Below, piece after piece: positions 4,717 through 5,809 of a stretch of 5,809 nucleotides of DNA. Numbering within the stretch: the first letter of the stretch is position 1; the number at the start of each line of letters is the position of its first letter. The position numbers were made by a program, and so were the translations under genes. The notes under the pieces were generated by a model. The model did no database searches, was not told the origin of the DNA, and worked only from the letters and a program-made list of their open reading frames with translations. This stretch comes from Endomicrobiia bacterium (GTDB lineage: Bacteria; Elusimicrobiota; Endomicrobiia; Endomicrobiales; Endomicrobiaceae), in the NCBI GenBank assembly GCA_009782015.1, contig WQUP01000082.1:1-5809 (forward strand), read 5' to 3'.

Positions 4717-5809
4717 TATTTTAAAACAGCGCCTGTATCCGCCGACTGCACCAGCTTTGCATATCTGGACAGGTAGCCGGTTTTAACTTTGGGCTCCGGC
4801 TTGACCACCTTGGACAATCTCTCTTTTATCTGTTCATCGGACAATCTTACGTTAAGGGTTCTTTTCGGAATATCTATCTCGATTATATCGCCTTCATTGA
4901 TCGCCGCAATAGCTCCGCCTGAAGCGGCTTCCGGGGAAATGTGGCCTATGCACGGGCCTCTGGTTCCGCCGGAAAAACGCCCGTCTGTAAGTAAAGCGAC
5001 GCTGTCGCTTAAACCCATGCCCGTAAGAGCGCTTGTCGGAGAAAGCATCTCTCTCATTCCCGGACCGCCTGACGGCCCTTCATACCTTATCACCACGACG
5101 TCGCCGGGAACTATTTTCCTGTCAAGGACAGCTTTCATCGCGTCGTCTTCCGAGTTAAACACTCTGGCTTTTCCGGAAAACACTTTCATCTTTTCGCTGA
5201 CCGCAGCCTGTTTTACGACGGCGCCGTTTGGCGCAATATTTCCTTTCAGTATCGCAATGCCGCCCTCGGATTTGTACGGATTATCGGCTCGTATAACATC
5301 GGTATCCAAAATTTTTCCTTCTTTCGCTATCTCTATTATATTTTTTCCGGTCACGGTTATCGAAGGCTGCAGGCTTTTTTGCAAAGCGGAAAGTACCGCA
5401 GGTACTCCGCCGGCATTGTCCAAATCTTCCATATAGTGATCGCCCGCGGGCTCCAAACAGCAGATCTGCGGAGTTTTCTTTGAAATCTCATCGAACAAAT
5501 TCAACGGCAGATCTATCCCCGCTTCATGCGCGATCGCCGGAAGATGCAAAACCGTGTTTGTTGAGCCGCCCAAAGCCATGTCCATAGCAATCGCGTTTTT
5601 AAACGCGTTCATATTCATTATCTGTCTCGGCGTGGTGTTGTCTTTTACAAGCTCGACAACTCTTATGCCTGATTCATAAGCTATTCTTTTTTTCTTTGCG
5701 CTGACCGCAAGCGACGTGGCGCAGTCTTTTAACGACATGCCCATAGTTTCCGTAAGACATGCCATAGTGTTTGCCGTGTACATTCCCTGGCATGAACCTG
5801 CTCCGGGAC
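4716..5809 (-). CDS. ilvD: Dihydroxy-acid dehydratase, 5' end truncated by the window
   Basis: IlvD dehydrates 2,3-dihydroxy-isovalerate and 2,3-dihydroxy-3-methylvalerate to the 2-keto acids, the third step of valine/isoleucine synthesis, using an Fe-S cluster and Mg2+. The visible 363 residues, about two-thirds of a usual 555-560, begin in [16 protein letters not shown], the conserved block with one Fe-S ligand Cys. The frame is open to the window edge, so an ATG at 5783 is internal and not the start. Other family blocks present are [47 protein letters not shown] and the signature [15 protein letters not shown], whose Ser is the proposed catalytic base. The C-terminus looks complete. The other Fe-S cysteines lie outside the window, so cluster type cannot be judged. 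The next gene downstream is the 125-residue exported protein, then ilvBN. Confidence 0.96.
   Translation of the reverse strand, partial: PGAGSCQGMYTANTMACLTETMGMSLKDCATSLAVSAKKKRIAYESGIRVVELVKDNTTPRQIMNMNAFKNAIAMDMALGGSTNTVLHLPAIAHEAGIDLPLNLFDEISKKTPQICCLEPAGDHYMEDLDNAGGVPAVLSALQKSLQPSITVTGKNIIEIAKEGKILDTDVIRADNPYKSEGGIAILKGNIAPNGAVVKQAAVSEKMKVFSGKARVFNSEDDAMKAVLDRKIVPGDVVVIRYEGPSGGPGMREMLSPTSALTGMGLSDSVALLTDGRFSGGTRGPCIGHISPEAASGGAIAAINEGDIIEIDIPKRTLNVRLSDEQIKERLSKVVKPEPKVKTGYLSRYAKLVQSADTGAVLK

Noticed and set aside
4789..5436. 215-codon plus-strand open frame opposite ilvD
   Set aside because: It is antisense to a strongly conserved ilvD region and its translation shows no recognisable domain.

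Overview
The window looks like a chromosomal piece of a Gram-negative-type (diderm), moderately AT-leaning bacterium. All convincing genes lie on the minus strand, so transcription runs from the right end to the left. The intergenic spacers are full of short dispersed palindromic and tandem-repeat elements, and several small genes carry Sec signal peptides followed by lysine-rich or coiled-coil bodies. The repeat-rich style resembles that of some under-cultured diderm phyla such as Elusimicrobiota, but nothing here fixes the taxonomy.

Layout in the direction of transcription: (1) ilvD, dihydroxy-acid dehydratase, 5' end cut off by the window edge (4716-5809); (2) a 125-residue Met-rich exported helical protein (4178-4555), bracketed by two palindromic elements of one family; (3) ilvB, catalytic subunit of acetohydroxyacid synthase (2243-3976); (4) ilvN, its ACT-domain regulatory subunit (1582-2064); (5) a 169-residue exported protein with two LTxxQ-like motifs, resembling the Spy/CpxP group (959-1468); (6) a 190-residue exported coiled-coil protein with a basic then acidic tail (75-647); (7) the first six codons of another gene (1-19) whose start region resembles that of gene 6.

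IlvB, IlvN and IlvD supply two steps of valine/isoleucine synthesis: IlvBN makes acetolactate or acetohydroxybutyrate, and IlvD dehydrates the dihydroxy-acids. The reductoisomerase IlvC between them is not in the window. The small exported proteins have no obvious metabolic link to this pathway; their interleaving with ilv genes is one of the odd aspects.

Four of the six spacers hold inverted-repeat or tandem-repeat elements, several beginning within about 0-15 nt of the upstream gene's stop codon; the ilvD-small gene spacer holds two. Four families are visible: a heptamer array (consensus near AGAGTGA), an octamer array (near AGAAGCTG), an AATTACG heptamer, and palindromes of the GTCATTGCG/GTCATTCCC type. 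The best candidates for something unusual are a four-cysteine insertion next to the IlvB active-site region, competing hairpins over the ilvB ribosome binding site (with a small hairpin also over that of ilvN), and long poly-A runs in gene 6 that could cause slippage. No RNA genes, CRISPR array, transposase or phage gene were recognised.
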